DNA of 64,000 bases from Acanthochlamys bracteata (taxonomy: Eukaryota; Streptophyta; Magnoliopsida; Pandanales; Velloziaceae). Position numbers and translations under genes: made by a program. Numbering within the stretch: the stretch's first letter is position 1; every line of letters begins with the position of its first letter. The notes under the pieces are model-generated. The model ran no database searches. It saw only the letters and a list, made by a program, of their open reading frames with translations, and was not told the origin of the DNA. The stretch covers positions 8,363,725 to 8,427,724 of the forward strand of contig CM034129.1 in NCBI GenBank assembly GCA_019914995.1, read 5' to 3'. Positions 23,173 through 36,484 of the stretch are shown here, piece after piece.

Positions 23173-26100
23173 ATGATTCTAACTACCACAGCAGCAGCAG
23201 CAGCTCATCATCTCCCTCTCCTGCTTTCAAAATTTCCTTCTGTTAATTCTAGTAAACAGTTTCGATCTCCCACATCTAGATTAGTAAAGCTCTCTTTCTC
23301 AATCTCCGCCATTGAATGCGCGTTCGGACCTGAAATCGGCAGTGGAGATAGCAGTAGTGGTGGTGGCGGTCTCAGTCCAGCTTCTGCTGCTGCTGTAGCG
23401 GCAGCTATACGGCGTGCATCGCCTTCTTCACCAGTGGAGTTTGAACGGCGGGTGGGCAAAGAGAGTTCGTCGGGGAAGAACGGGACGGTGTTGCCAAGCC
23501 CGGATTTTCAGCGCCTATGTGCTGTGCAGCTTGACTTGTTCAGGATGACTGTGCACCCTGATGCTGTACTCTCGGTCGGTTGTTGCTAGCTTTTGAGATC
23601 TTGTCTTGTTTGATGGAAGTAGAGTTTATTCTGGATGGAAGTTTGAATAGATTGCTGTATGGAGCCACACAATCTATGCTTTCTACTTTTGATCAAATGG
23701 TGGAGTCACAATGCACACATCTCAGCTTTGTTCTTTTAGTGTGTGCTAAGTTGCAGTACCTTAGAAGACTTGTTGCCATTTTTCCAATTATTATTATTTT
23801 TTTGCATTCTTTTGTGAATTAAACCATTGAGGTAGGCAAGTTTGTTGTTTAACTCGATAGCCCATAAATAATTGCAAATCCTGCTTCAGATATTAGAGAC
23901 AATCACCTAGGTGTGTGGGAGCTGATTTTGGTTTATCTTTGTGCTACCACATTTAACTTCCTCTATAAACCCTTGAAAAAACTTGTGGGGAATGAGTCAA
24001 CTGTTTACATTTCCCAATTTCCTGTTTGCCTTGACTCTCTCAACTCAAGGATCTAAAAAATTATTCTTGGGGCTTAATTTGTGTAAGTCACTAATTCACA
24101 AAGGTGCACAAACTCATTTAACCTGCAAAGAAATAGTGCAGTGCCTTAAAGATTTTTGGAAGAATATTTCCATTTGAATTCTAAACTTGATTTCTGGTGT
24201 TGCATAGTGCATCCACTATCAGTTTGTTTAATTGGCAGCCATTGGAGGTGCCTTATGTACATACAAATGGTGGAGAATAACTTCACCAAGGCAACCAGAC
24301 TCTTCTTTTCTTTTTTTATTTGAAAGTTTCTGTGCTGAAGTTACACTCTTAAATCTGAAATCACACCCTTACTTGTGTCTTCAATATCCAGATATTAATT
24401 TTAAAGCTAGTCTCTAAAAGGGAACTACAGGTATACTTTGCGTACTATTTATCTAGTATTTTAATTGTGAAATAGCTCACACGTACATGGAAAAGTGAGT
24501 TTCAAAAATAAATTCATAGAAAAGCATACCCATTAGGAATTTAAATATAATCTGAGTTAAGTTGTTGTAAAATAGAGAAAATATACATATAGATTACGGT
24601 TAAGTGTATACAAGATTTTTAGAGAAATGCTTCAAAATCTAATGTCCAGCTGCCTCTGGGAATATAGTTTCCTGCATCTTTTGGATGACCAGGTTAGGGT
24701 TTCCTTGTCTATGACACGGATAAGATGATACAATCTAATAGCTAGTTACAGGTAAATGACTTCAAGATAATGCCGTGCAATATATTATAAATAGCTTTCC
24801 AACTGCATGATATTACCTAATAAAGTCTTGTTTGAAGTTCTCTTTCTATCATCTTGTTGACCATTTTAGCATATGACTACGGTTCTCTTACTCAAAAAAA
24901 TTGACTGTATCATATATGCTAAGTACGAAATTATGAATTTGTTTGTTATTATTCAATATTATGCCTTTGTACAGGTTTATGTGAGACCAGCTGGAAGTTA
25001 TGTCATGGATCAATTAGAACTACGACGCTCTACTTGTTATCCGGGCATTGATGCATCAGAAAATGCTGATAGTGTGACATTAATTGCTAATTTTCCAGTT
25101 CCTGCAGGCCTGCGTGCAACTGAAGCTGCACTTTCAAAACAACAAGTATGTTTTCTCTATGTATTACGGTATCCTTTGTCTATCCTTGGTTAACATGAAA
25201 GATACTTAATGTTGTTAAGATTAGGTGGATGTTATAGCCGAATTTGGAGCTTTGGTTCTACCCATGGTGAAAAACCCATTTGTTGTGGGATTTCTAGTTG
25301 CTGAGATACCGGTTCTTGGTATTCAAGCAAGCAAGGCTACTGAAAGTGACATACAACTTCCTCAGAAGGCCTTAGTTAGCAGTCATGATGATTCACAGGA
25401 GTCATCTCCATATTCCAGTGAAAGTACGTGCAGTATTCAACCTTTCGGTGACCATTTTGTAAGCAGTTATTTTCAACTCACAGCTGAGCAGAAAGCTAGA
25501 GCTATTATGATTTCATGCTCATTGGCTGCAGCATATGTCATGGATCAGGTAGCGCAGAATCATTGTATCTTTTTTATTCAGTAATGATTTTCTTTCAGAA
25601 CTTCCTTTGTTTTTTTGGTTGAACAAAACCATTAAATTTTACTTTTGCATCTGATGTATAGGCTGATATTTGAAGGTAGTCTGAACTTCTTGAAGCTTTG
25701 AATAAGAGCTTGTAGTTGAAGCTTGTGAAGCCACTTCATTACATAATAATCAAACAACTTTCTAAATAGAATCTCTTTGAATTAATCTACACAATGGTAT
25801 GCAAATATTGTTCAAATCTACTGAGGCATAAAATTTCTTGCTTCCTCAGGACTATTAAACCTTTTCCTGACATCATATAGTGCCAGCTTGATAAACTTTT
25901 GATGTCTTTTAGTTTCAAAATTCTTTCAGAATATAGGATACATGTTTTTCCGTGCTTTTAGAACCAACAAAACAATATATATAGTCAATTTCTACTATTT
26001 ATGTCATCTTAATCAAGAGGTCCGATGAAAATCGAATCGAGCTCCGATTGGACTAAAATTTTGTCAGCATATTTTTAACTCATAGTTCTTCATATCCAAT

Positions 26101-29100
26101 GATGATGATTAGATTTAGCGGTCTCCCGAGCTAAAAATTACTAGAGAGTGCGCATGGAGTGTAGGGAGTGCATGCATCCTATATATATATATAATGCAGT
26201 TGTGGTTGCAGCTTATAGCTACAAAGAAATTCTAACAAGTCAGAAATTGTAGGTTAGGGAGCTCTAGATTATTGTAATACTCTCCTGCTTCTAGTTTCTG
26301 TTTCTTTTTCTTTTTTTTTTTTTTAATTACAAATTTGGCACACACGCAAAAGCGTCTGAACTACTATAAGAATCATTTGTAAGCATGATTCTTAATTTCA
26401 TACGGAGATAGTACTTTGAAGAAAATGCTGCGCACCACGGATGCACCAGCTATATCATCTCACCTCATCATGGTTGTTGAAGTGCAATTTGATTAGTACA
26501 TGCATTCATTTTGCTTGTATTTCTAAACCTAAAAATTATTGCCGCATCAATCATGATTGTTTGTCATCGTGGTTGTCAAAATCCACATTTAAATCCTAAT
26601 ATCCTAATGTTTTCTTGATTTTATGGACTGGGACCTATGCTAGTTAAAATTTCGATTTTGACACATTTTGACTAACATGTTTGTCAAAGTTCAGATTTAA
26701 CTTCTAAAACCTTAAGATTTTACAGACGTGGACCTATTGTAGTTAAAATCCCTATTTTGACAAACCTTGTCTTTCATAATTTCAGATCCTTGTCTATGAG
26801 CAATAGTTTATTATTTCTGTATAAACTCTAATGTTTATGTGAATTATACCTAAAGATCTGACAAATTAATCTTGTATATTGGCATTATAATAAAATGCAA
26901 TTTGACACGACACAACACCACATTGTGTTCGTCCTGGCTCTTTAGGATATGTAACAATTTAAATAGAACAGATTTTTACATTCAAGTTGGTTTTTCATGT
27001 TTCAATGGCCATTGTATTGTACTTTGTTGACTAAGCTGTATTGGCACTAGGGATATCTCTTCTGCATCAAATGCAAGTCATTGGTTTGCTTGCTTTATGC
27101 AAACTGCCTGGCTAGATAGCTTATTGCATAGTAACTGTTATGCATAAAGTTGCACAAAATGGGATCAAAGAAACTTACATGATCGTATCCACATATTTGG
27201 ACTTGTTATGTCATCATGTGCATAGCATGTAATAAACAATTTGGTGCAACCCAGTGCACAAGTTGCTGTGATGATGAGTGGTTTGTGCTTCAGTGGGCAC
27301 ACTGGCCTCTTGATCTTAATGTCCTCTTGAGTTAATATTAGTTCAAATATTTAAAACCCTAATTCACAAAAATGCTCATAATATATAATTTTTCCGATTA
27401 CTAATGTAATTCTTAAATAAAGTAATCTTAGAAATTTAAATTAATAAATAATTGTGCCAAGAGTTGTACTAAAAATATCATCAAACCAGTTATAACAGAG
27501 GGCAGTGATAATGGAAAATCATTTAGTGGACTGCGGTTTAGTGGAGAACTCTTGGTTGTCTTTTGGAAAGTGTTGAAGTCATAGGAACTCATATGCTACT
27601 CTTCTGCACTATAGTTCAGTAAATTATGAAGAGAATTAATAGTTGTTTCAGTTGTGTTTAAATTTTGCAATCAACATCCTGAAACCTGTAAGTATCATGT
27701 GATTGTGAAAGAAATTTAGAACTTTATGTGGCAATTAATAACACTACAAAGTGTATAACTTATCTATATGGAGACAAGATTCATAGAGCCTTAGTAAATG
27801 TACCTACAAATACCAATCCTAGTTAATTGCCCTAGGACATTTCATGAAGCATTCCAAAACTGTAAAGTTTTAATATGAAATGGCTGACATATTTGAAACT
27901 TGCTTAGGTATTATGCACTTGGAGTTATGCAGATAGAAACCTACGCATTTTCCTCTATTGCTTCAAATCGTACTTTGGAAGTTGGCATTGATACTTTATA
28001 TCAAATCAGCAGTAGTATCAATTTCGATTGATTTGTTATTTGGAGGTTTACTAAGCTCTATGGACCAGGTTAATAGAGAAGTGCAACATTCGATGAGGTG
28101 ACACATTGTTGCAGTTTGGTTGTTAAAACATGGCTCTATCCAATTTGAACGATGTGATTGCTCACGGAGTATATATCGCTTTGAGATTCCTGGTTGACTT
28201 CCCCCCCAAAATATGACGTAAAAGACATAATAAAAAGACAAAGAGAACAACTGTGTTAGGTCTATTGTAAATCCTAATGGTTGGTCTGTCAATCATTTAT
28301 AGGTTTAGAGGTACGTTTACATCAAATGCATGTGGGTCCAACAAGTAAAAGGGAATCAGTCAAATACCTGCAACATCATGATGCAATAGCATGGCTAGTA
28401 GAACCCTGATAAATCGTATTTTTCTAGTACCTATCATTGACGCAAAAGAAAGAGCGACATCAAGCTCTCTTTGGGGCCTCAGCCCTCAAGCTTGTCGTCA
28501 ACAACTAGGGGAAGTTCTGGTTGAACATGTTGGAAGAAGGTATACCAACTGAATTATTAGAATATCTTATTCTGTAAAACAGCTTCAAATCCTCTAATGG
28601 ATAATGCTATTAAGTATTGACTCATCAAAGGAAATTTAGGGCGTGTTTGGCAACGCGTTCCAGAAAAGTAGCTTTTCAATTTTTTATTTCACGTTTTTCA
28701 ATAAACTTTCTACAATTGTTCTACAAAATTTATTTCAAAATTATAAAAAAATGCTATGTAGTCTAATCTATGGATGCCGGTGTAAATTCAAATGTACCCA
28801 GTAGTCTCTCTCTCTCTCTCTCTCACTCTCTCTCTCTCTTCGGGACTTGATAATCTGAAAGACCTTTGTAACTTATAAGCCTTCTTAAAGATGTTTATTT
28901 GCCAGAGTTCCTCCACCTCCAAAGTTAAAGTTAGTTGAATTAAAAAATAGATGAATGGAAAGAGAAGCACTTTGTTTTCTTGCTGTTCTTGCAAATGTGC
29001 ACCAGCACTTAAAGATGTTTATTTGCATGCCTTTAGTTAGGCGGGAAGTATTACTTGTTATAATATTCTTCATTCTTCTCAGAAAGCACTCTTGCTTCAA

Positions 29101-32100
29101 AAGTTATCATGGCACACTAATGTCAGAATGAATCAGCTAGTAGAGCAAGTAAGTCTGTTCACTGTTTAGACATTGTTGAATGGCACTCGCGAGTACTGTT
29201 TATTAAACTTAGCTACTGCAACAGATTCGTGGACCACTTTCTAGCATCAGAGCTCTTAGCCAAATGTTATCTGTACAAGTGAAGAAAAGTGAGGTTAGTT
29301 ATGCTAGGGAGCTGTATGCTTTTGTTGTTATCCTTTTGAATTTTTATTTTCTTCACGGAAGAACTTCTGTTTCTGACAGATTGCTCATGACATCATTGAA
29401 GACATACTTGTTCAAGGTGATCATATGAGAGATGCCTTACAAAATCTTCAAGATGCTGTTTACATCACCAAGGTACACGTTCCTTTTAACATCCTTAGTT
29501 GAACCTTATACTGCCTATTAAAGTGGTGGCAAATTTTGTTCTAATATTGATATTATACCATTTTGCAGGCAATTACATGTTTAATATGCATTCTTCAAGA
29601 TCTGCATATGCATGTTATTGTTTTCATCTAGTGCTGAATGGCATTGTCCACTGAAATATCTTTCAGTTTGCTGATTGGCGGTGTGTACATTTCAAAACAT
29701 CATTAAAGAGTAATTTGGTGCCTGTTATTAAGAAGTCGCAGCTGATTACCAATGTAGTGTTACCGATAGAACATTATTTGACAAAAGATACCCACCATCT
29801 CGTCATGAATATTGATAATTATATTTAAAACCCACAAATTTTCATCAACTCAAGTTGGGGCAAATAACTAGTTGATGTGGGTGTGACCAAACCATTGCCT
29901 TATAAAGGGTCTGTTGGTTCATGTTCACGGACTCATAATTGAAATTATGTTGGGGAACACATGTTAGGAAAAACCAGATTGAGTAGTGTCTCTCCACCAG
30001 GCTTCGTTACGTCTGTTTAGAAAAGAGGTTAAGGGAAAAGTGAGTTTTAAGCCATGACTACCGCACTCCAGTATGCATCATAACATTAGGGTGCCGGAAA
30101 GCTCATCAAAAGATTAGTAGAACTTAAAACCAATAATGTAAGTGAAGATAGGAGGTTTAGCGTTATAACTACTCAATCTGATCTTTATCTTCACATAATA
30201 TTTAGAAGAAATCAACTGCATATGCAAACTAACTAAGAATGTTTTTACCAAATCCAGGTCCGAGACTGTTTCATTTGTGAATCAAGAGAAACATAGTAAT
30301 AAGCGCTCTTTTGAATGAGACATTTCAATGTTAAATACATGCTAATCGTATGAACTGGAGAAGTCTAGGGAGGAAAAAGAAAATCATGAACCAGAGGATG
30401 GTTTTCCTTTCTTAAAATATACAATTCTATTTCATTTTCTTCGCATGTTTTGTTTTGGATCTTTTCCAATTCTCATTATTTGCATGTTGAATGGAGGTTA
30501 AATGGAAAATCTCGAGTATATGTTCAAGATGACCTTGTTTGTCTGCTATGACACTTTAAAACTTCTTTAATGTGATTCATTTCAATGTCAACTTGTGCTC
30601 GCTTTTCATCAGGCTAACATAGTAAGGTACAATGAAGATACACTTAACAAAAGGAATGGTGGATTGTCCAATTCTGGATCAAGTACACCAGAATTAACCA
30701 GTAACAACTTCAGTGAAAGGCGAAACTCTACTGGACAGAAATTGAACCCATTTTTGCCTTCTAGCGTTGGGAAAAAGGACATAGAGATGCCTATGCCACC
30801 ACTTTTGCTTGCACCCATTCAACAGAACATTGTGAGGTACTTTTAGCTCCATATGCCTTCTAAAGTTATGTTCTTTGTTTATGTCATTGGTTCGTTCTAA
30901 ATTTAGTTTGTTTATTGGTTGAGTGGATATGATGGTTCAAGATAGGCAAGCTGAAGCTATCTTGTAGGGACACATTTCTTCGCTGTTGTGGCCTTAGTTC
31001 TTGTGTGGAATTTTCATTGTGTATACTATTATAATTAGTTATGGGCTGTACCAAAATAAATATATCCATCTTCTGCAGAAATGAGTTCCTTTTGTGTGTA
31101 TAAGATGCATATAATAGGACATCTAATATTATGACATCTAATCTTAAGTACCGTTACCTTATTCATTATTTCTTGAGCTGATAGAGTGAAAGGAGCATGA
31201 TAGGGTACCACAAATTGGTAAGTGATCTCTTTTTAATTGATGTTTTACATCCTTTCTGTGGCTTATTGCTATTTATGCGCTTATAACCTAATATTCTATT
31301 ACTCAAATGAAGCTTCTATGGTTGATTATATCTTTGTCCATGATTTTAGAACCCATGCAGACTTTCCTTTATCTTACCCTTGTTCGTGTAATCTTAACAA
31401 GTCATATAGCTCGGTTGTTCCATTTGGTTTCATCTTCATGTAGTTCGTAGCTAAGTTACAAGTTGGTACATAGATTCTACTTCAAATCTCTTACTCCTCA
31501 AGACATTTTGGCGGAAACGTTCCTTAAACAAAAGATTCTTCCAATTAGATTAAACGCATGTAGTTTTGGCTCAAATTTAATAATCTATAGCTATTCTCTG
31601 TTTCATCTACTTTTTAAGGCCTGGGTTATTCATCCGATCTGGCCCTTATATCGCTGAATGGGGCTTGGTTGATAGAAGTCGGGCAGAGCTGTTAATTGTT
31701 CAAATGACTTGAGTAAATATAAGTGTACAGTGGCGAGCTTAGATCTCAATTGGCGACACTTCGTTTTTGTTTTTTGGTCATCGTTTCAAAATATATAATA
31801 TCTGTTAGCTTGTATTCAAATTTTCAAAGACAATAAAAAAGAAAAACATTCTAGATGAGCCTGTGGTTATCTGCATGATGAATAGTACAATTAGTATATG
31901 AAGGATTTGCTTGACAACTGCATAATTGCTTATGACTTGGTTCGGTATTGTGCGACTTTTGATCTTGATTGTACAATTAGCAAAATGGTCCGAAGAAATA
32001 TCCTTAATTCATTTTAAAGCTGCTTTGTGAAGTAGCGTTGTACATCCCCTCTTACCTAGGTTCCTCTTGAAAGCATCATACTCCCTGCAGTGAATTCTTG

Positions 32101-33719
32101 GAATATGATTATGCAATTCAAGTTAGATTTAGAGCACTCATGATTTTTCTTTGTTGTCTGTTGTAACTTTTGGTCTCATTTTTTTATTTAACCTGGTAAA
32201 TAATTGTGTTAGTTCATATAGTCCTCTCATCTGATATAAAAGTTATTTTCCTTCATGTATATAGACACTTAAACTGTTTCTATTGTGCTTGAGTGTTATA
32301 ATATGTGATATATGTCTCTCCCACTCATGCAAATTGTTTTGTGTCAACTGCTTAAAATCATGATTGTACCCGTCTCCTTTGAGTGTCAGGCAGACCATGC
32401 GTTGTGTCTGATGTTATAACAGAGCTGGTCGAGGCTGCTCTCCCTCTCGCCAAGAAGCAGCAAAAGGCGCTTGAAATAAGACTGCTGTCTGAGCAACTAC
32501 AAGTTGCTGTTGAAGAGTCCGCTTTGCGTCAGGCACTAAGCAATCTTGTTGAAGGGGCATTACTACGTACAAGTATTGGTGGTCAAGTAGAAATATATGC
32601 TACTGGAGCTCCTGCAGGAGGAGCCCTTGTTGTCATAGATGATAATGGACCTGACATGCAGTATATGGTAACCAAGATCATTAGTTCTTTGCCTTGATAT
32701 AGTAATAATTTCCTTGTAGGTGATAGAACATCAACAAGCAAAGAGGATTTCTTGTTTGTCTTTACATGTGCATCCATTTATATAATTGTGCACTAGGAGT
32801 AGAGAAGCACTCAAGCCTAGCTGTAAGTATCTGTTTAGGTTCACCATGGTTATATTTGCTTTACACTTTGTAGTTGAATTTGTTGGAGGTGTATTTCAGT
32901 TAAGCTTTCAAGTTGTGACATAAAAAGTAAACCAGACTGACTTTTAGTAAGCCAGATTGTGTCATCATATATGTTTGTTGTCATTGCACTGCAGCTCAAC
33001 ATCTAGCTTGATTCAACTACCTGAGCGCAGTTAACTTATAAATGTTATCAAAATTTGTTACTGCAATTAAGTAGATTTTTATTAGTTTGAGTCTACTCAT
33101 CTCTATGTTATTCTTTGGCGAGACTAAATATTTGCGGAGAATTAGTGATGATATCAGCTATGGAAATCTAGATACACGTGTAACATATAATTTACGCACT
33201 TGTTTTATATTGCTTGTTTCAAATTGTCATAGTTTCAACACAGTTAAATGATGTCCTATAACAAATGTCCAAAATAACTCGTATGTGTATCACCAAATTT
33301 CTCCAGGGTATTGATTCTATTAAAAGTGATGATTAATGCCTGTTATAAATGACTCATTATTTCTTATTTATTTTATCATAATTTTCTCGGGTATGGTAAA
33401 ACTGTCTTTCAAGTGACACAGTGAACTAACTACATGTGCTGATATATTGACATATTGTCATTACTATATGCAGACACAAATGCGTTCATTGATGCCATTT
33501 GGATTGGAGCTTGTCTCAGATGGCACTGTAGAGGACAACATGACTTGGAACTTTGTTGCAGGACTGACAGTTGCGCGTGAGATACTAGAGAGCTTTGGAT
33601 GTGTCATCCGTGTCATTTCACCCCGAGTAACCCATGTAGAGTTCAGCGCTGGAGGAACTCGTGTAGAGCTATGGTTGCCATCCCCAGCTGATTCTATGCT
33701 GCTTGCTCAAGAAGCATAG
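23173..33719 (+). CDS. CSK: Chloroplast sensor kinase, nine exons
   Basis: Exons: 23173-23574, 24975-25145, 25225-25548, 29083-29148, 29225-29293, 29380-29472, 30613-30836, 32394-32667, 33474-33719. Joined they give 622 codons plus TAG, close to the Arabidopsis CSK length. Residues 1 to about 50 are Ser/Ala-rich and short of acidic residues, as in a plastid transit peptide. About residues 115-300 (LPSPDFQRLCAVQLDLFR, VYVRPAGSYVMDQLELRR) are the GAF-like sensor domain, residues 300-380 the dimerisation helices, and 450-622 a histidine-kinase-type ATPase domain ending GGTRVELWLP. The H-box position reads LVEQIRGPLSSI, with Glu320 where classical kinases have His. Known role: stromal redox sensor linking plastoquinone state to chloroplast gene transcription. 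Exon 8 uses the second of two close AGs (GTCAGGCAG), forced by phase. Intron 3 is 3.5 kb. Confidence 0.94.
28639..28760. mobile_element. One-ended MITE remnant in CSK intron 3
   Basis: GGGCGTGTTTGGCAACG follows TTA, the same kind of end seen in the Tourist-like elements of this window, and is followed by an AT-rich stretch with TTCAATTTTTTATTTCACG. I cannot find the matching right end before the CT repeat, so it is probably truncated. Confidence 0.4.
28805..28839. repeat. (CT)n microsatellite in CSK intron 3
   Basis: About 35 bp of CT dinucleotides with one CA interruption, about 245 bp before the acceptor of exon 4. Likely to vary in length between individuals. Confidence 0.85.
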
Positions 33720-36337
33720 GATCTGTGCAAGCAAACACTTTCCATATGTTAGTCGTAACACTTCTTTATCCGCTTTAGCTGTTCATAAAGACAGGTAAGG
33801 ATTCTGTCGTTCCTTTCGCATTTTAGTTGGTGATATCAGTTGTATAGTTTTTTGTCTATATTTCCTCTTTGTGGCAGCTGATGCGATGACTTTGTCATAC
33901 AAAGGCATGCTGCAAAGAACTTTTGGGATGTATATAGATGTTAAACAAGTGATTCTTGTTTTCTTGTGAAATGGCAAATGTCTATCTATCTATCTATCTA
34001 TCTGATGATTTTCGGCATATTTTTGTGTTGTAGATATTTCCTGGCTGTTTGATAAAAACGAATGATATTTCCTTAAACTTGATGAAGTTATCTTTCAAGA
34101 ATCAATTGGATTCAATCTGTCCCAAATGAATACTTTCATTAGTTTCTATCTTTTCCATTAGAGTAGTTCTATATATCTGGGTTGAGCGCCAAGTTGGTCA
34201 CCAACCTCTGGCAACCACAACTTTGTGGCTTTACAAAAAATTGGAGTACATGATACATGAGTCATCTGCCTCAACCTAGAAAGCTTCCCCTATGTAGTCA
34301 AGTCAAAAGCTTTTTTCGTTTCTGTCTTAGCGGGAGGAACAGTTCAAGAAGCATTTACACGGGGCTAGGTTATGTAGTACAGAAAGTTTGTATTTTACTT
34401 AAGCTGTTTAAATTTGCACAACCTTTTCGTTTCTTTTTTTTTTTTTTTGAAGGATCACCTGCATCTATATACAGTTTCACAAGTTTTACTTATTTGTTAC
34501 TGCATGATTAGGTGAGAACTCAAAACAAAAGTTTCTCATTCAGCAGCTTCCCGTGTTTTGCAGTTCAACATTGACTTATTTCTCGTCGCAACCTGAAGAA
34601 GCAAGCTATGGGACGGAAGGATTCTAATAGTATGTGAAATTCTTGGCCTATAATTTCCATGGCTTTGCTTTACCGTATCTCAAATGAGATTCTGGAGAAT
34701 TTTCACCGTTCAAATTAGCACTTGGGAATTCAATGCAAAGCCGACTTGGATGTTTCAGTTTTCCACCAACGTTGTTTTTAGTCTTCAGGTCAATTTTGTA
34801 TTGATGATAAGATAGAAAATTTGTGGTCGCTAATGTTGTAGACTTCAAAAACATGCGAGGTCAAATGGCATTGTCGTTAGGACCTCGTACAAGTAAAACA
34901 TTCAATAATATTATAAAATTAGAAGACTTAAATACGTCTGGATTTCTTTTGTAGGACTAATTACGTAGCAGCATGAGCACGTTCGCTCAAGTTTAAGTGA
35001 ATTTTTAAAAGTAAATCAGAAAATGAGTTAAATAAGAGATAAATTTGTAAAAGTAAATTTACAAAAATAAATACAAAGTCATTACAATGTGATTTTTTAT
35101 AAGAAAAATTTTCTCTCACAATGAAATAAACATGCTCTACTAGAATTGTATATTGCTTTAGGTCCAATTCAATTTTTAGTGCATGTCTATTTATACTTTA
35201 AAATTTTTTTTATAACTCATTTTTAATAAAACATATACAAAAAAATTTAAACTGACTTTAGACTTCATATTTAACAGTCTTAATTTAAACTAAAACTTCA
35301 CTTTTAAACTCATTTCTAATAAAAGTTAAATATAAAAATTAAATTCATTTTTACCAATTATTTTTTACAACTCATTTTTCATAACTCCACTTTCAAGTTT
35401 CAAGTAAATTAGCAATGAATGGTGTAAAGAATTAATTCATGAATTTTTATGTATTTATAGTTTTCTTATATATATGGGATGTATTGGATCAATGAAACAT
35501 CCTAGGATTCACTGCAGAAAATTGGTGGTGATCTCAAAGCAGCAAAAATAATAAAAGAGATTGTATGTGAACTATAGTAATAAGCGTACTAAAATATTTT
35601 GCTCGTGATTTCAAAACTTTGATTCTCAAATCAAATAGTTCTTGACGTGAATAAACAATACTGTTGAATATAAGTTTAACTTTTATATTTTTAGTTAGAA
35701 GTTAGCTGAAAATAAATTTTTTGTATCTTTTATATAATAAGTCAATTGAAAATATTTTTTAATTAAAAATGTGAGTTATGATGTGAAAAGTTTTTTTTTG
35801 TTTGCAAATTTATCAATTCTTCTATAGATTTTACTATTTTATTAAAAAAATTCCAAAATTTCAATTTCAAAAGGAACGTTAATCTTCATTCTCCTCGTTG
35901 TTGAGCAAACTCTCATGGTTGCTCAACCATTTAATCAATATTCAAGCTCAAAAACTTAGCTCAATTTACAAATGAATATAAAAAAAATCTGCATTACCTT
36001 GTTAATAATCACACCGTAGAAGCCAAAACATATCTCTAATTTTGTTCATGATAAAATAGATTTATATTACCTACTACTTTGCACAGCCTAAAAGAGGAAG
36101 AAGAAATGCATATAAATTTCCTGTTCTTTCTACAAAAAAAATTTCACCATAAATTGGATCAGGATATTTATACATAACAGATGAATAGCATCAAGCCATC
36201 AACGTCCTATGATGATTAATGAAATAATTAAATTAGTTACATGTATGATACAATTATACATCATAAGCTATTAATGATTTCATTACTAGTATTTTATAGC
36301 CAAACAAGTTTTGTTGGGGTTGATTTAAACCTTAATT

Positions 36338-36341
<4 letters not shown>
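33720..36341. other. CSK 3' region and intergenic DNA, no gene seen
   Basis: The first few hundred bases should hold the CSK 3' untranslated region. Beyond about 34900 the DNA is AT-rich with repeated TAACTCATTTTTAATAAAA-like phrases and no exon I can support. Confidence 0.5.
33981..34003. repeat. (TCTA)n microsatellite downstream of CSK
   Basis: Six consecutive TCTA units, about 260 bp beyond the CSK stop codon, probably in or near its 3' untranslated region. Confidence 0.8.

Positions 36342-36418
<77 letters not shown>
36342..36418. repeat. Uninterrupted (GA)38 tract in the DUF707 core promoter
   Basis: About 77 bp of perfect GA dinucleotides end some 33 bp before a TATA box. GA repeats in plant promoters are bound by BBR/BPC GAGA-binding proteins (family knowledge), so it may regulate the downstream gene as well as being a microsatellite. 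The RE-rich and SL-rich frames across it are artefacts. Confidence 0.9.
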
Positions 36419-36423
<5 letters not shown>

Positions 36424-36450
36424 GAAAAAAAGAATAATTCCAGCGAATCT

Positions 36451-36458
36451 TATAAATA
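36451..36458 (+). promoter_or_regulatory. TATA box of the DUF707 gene
   Basis: TATAAATA lies just after the GA tract. A start of transcription would be expected near 36480-36490, where a pyrimidine-rich leader (CTCTTCCTCGTTCTCTC) begins. Confidence 0.65.
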
Positions 36459-36484
36459 CAAGATTAAACCGGGAGGGGAGGAAG

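Noticed and set aside
23208-23459. Minus-strand 83-aa frame opposite CSK exon 1
   Set aside because: Antisense shadow of the GC-rich transit-peptide exon.
32386-32393. Exon 8 of CSK starting at the first AG (after GTGTCAG)
   Set aside because: That start gives an immediate in-frame stop; the next AG (after GGCAG) keeps the conserved RPCVVSDV reading.
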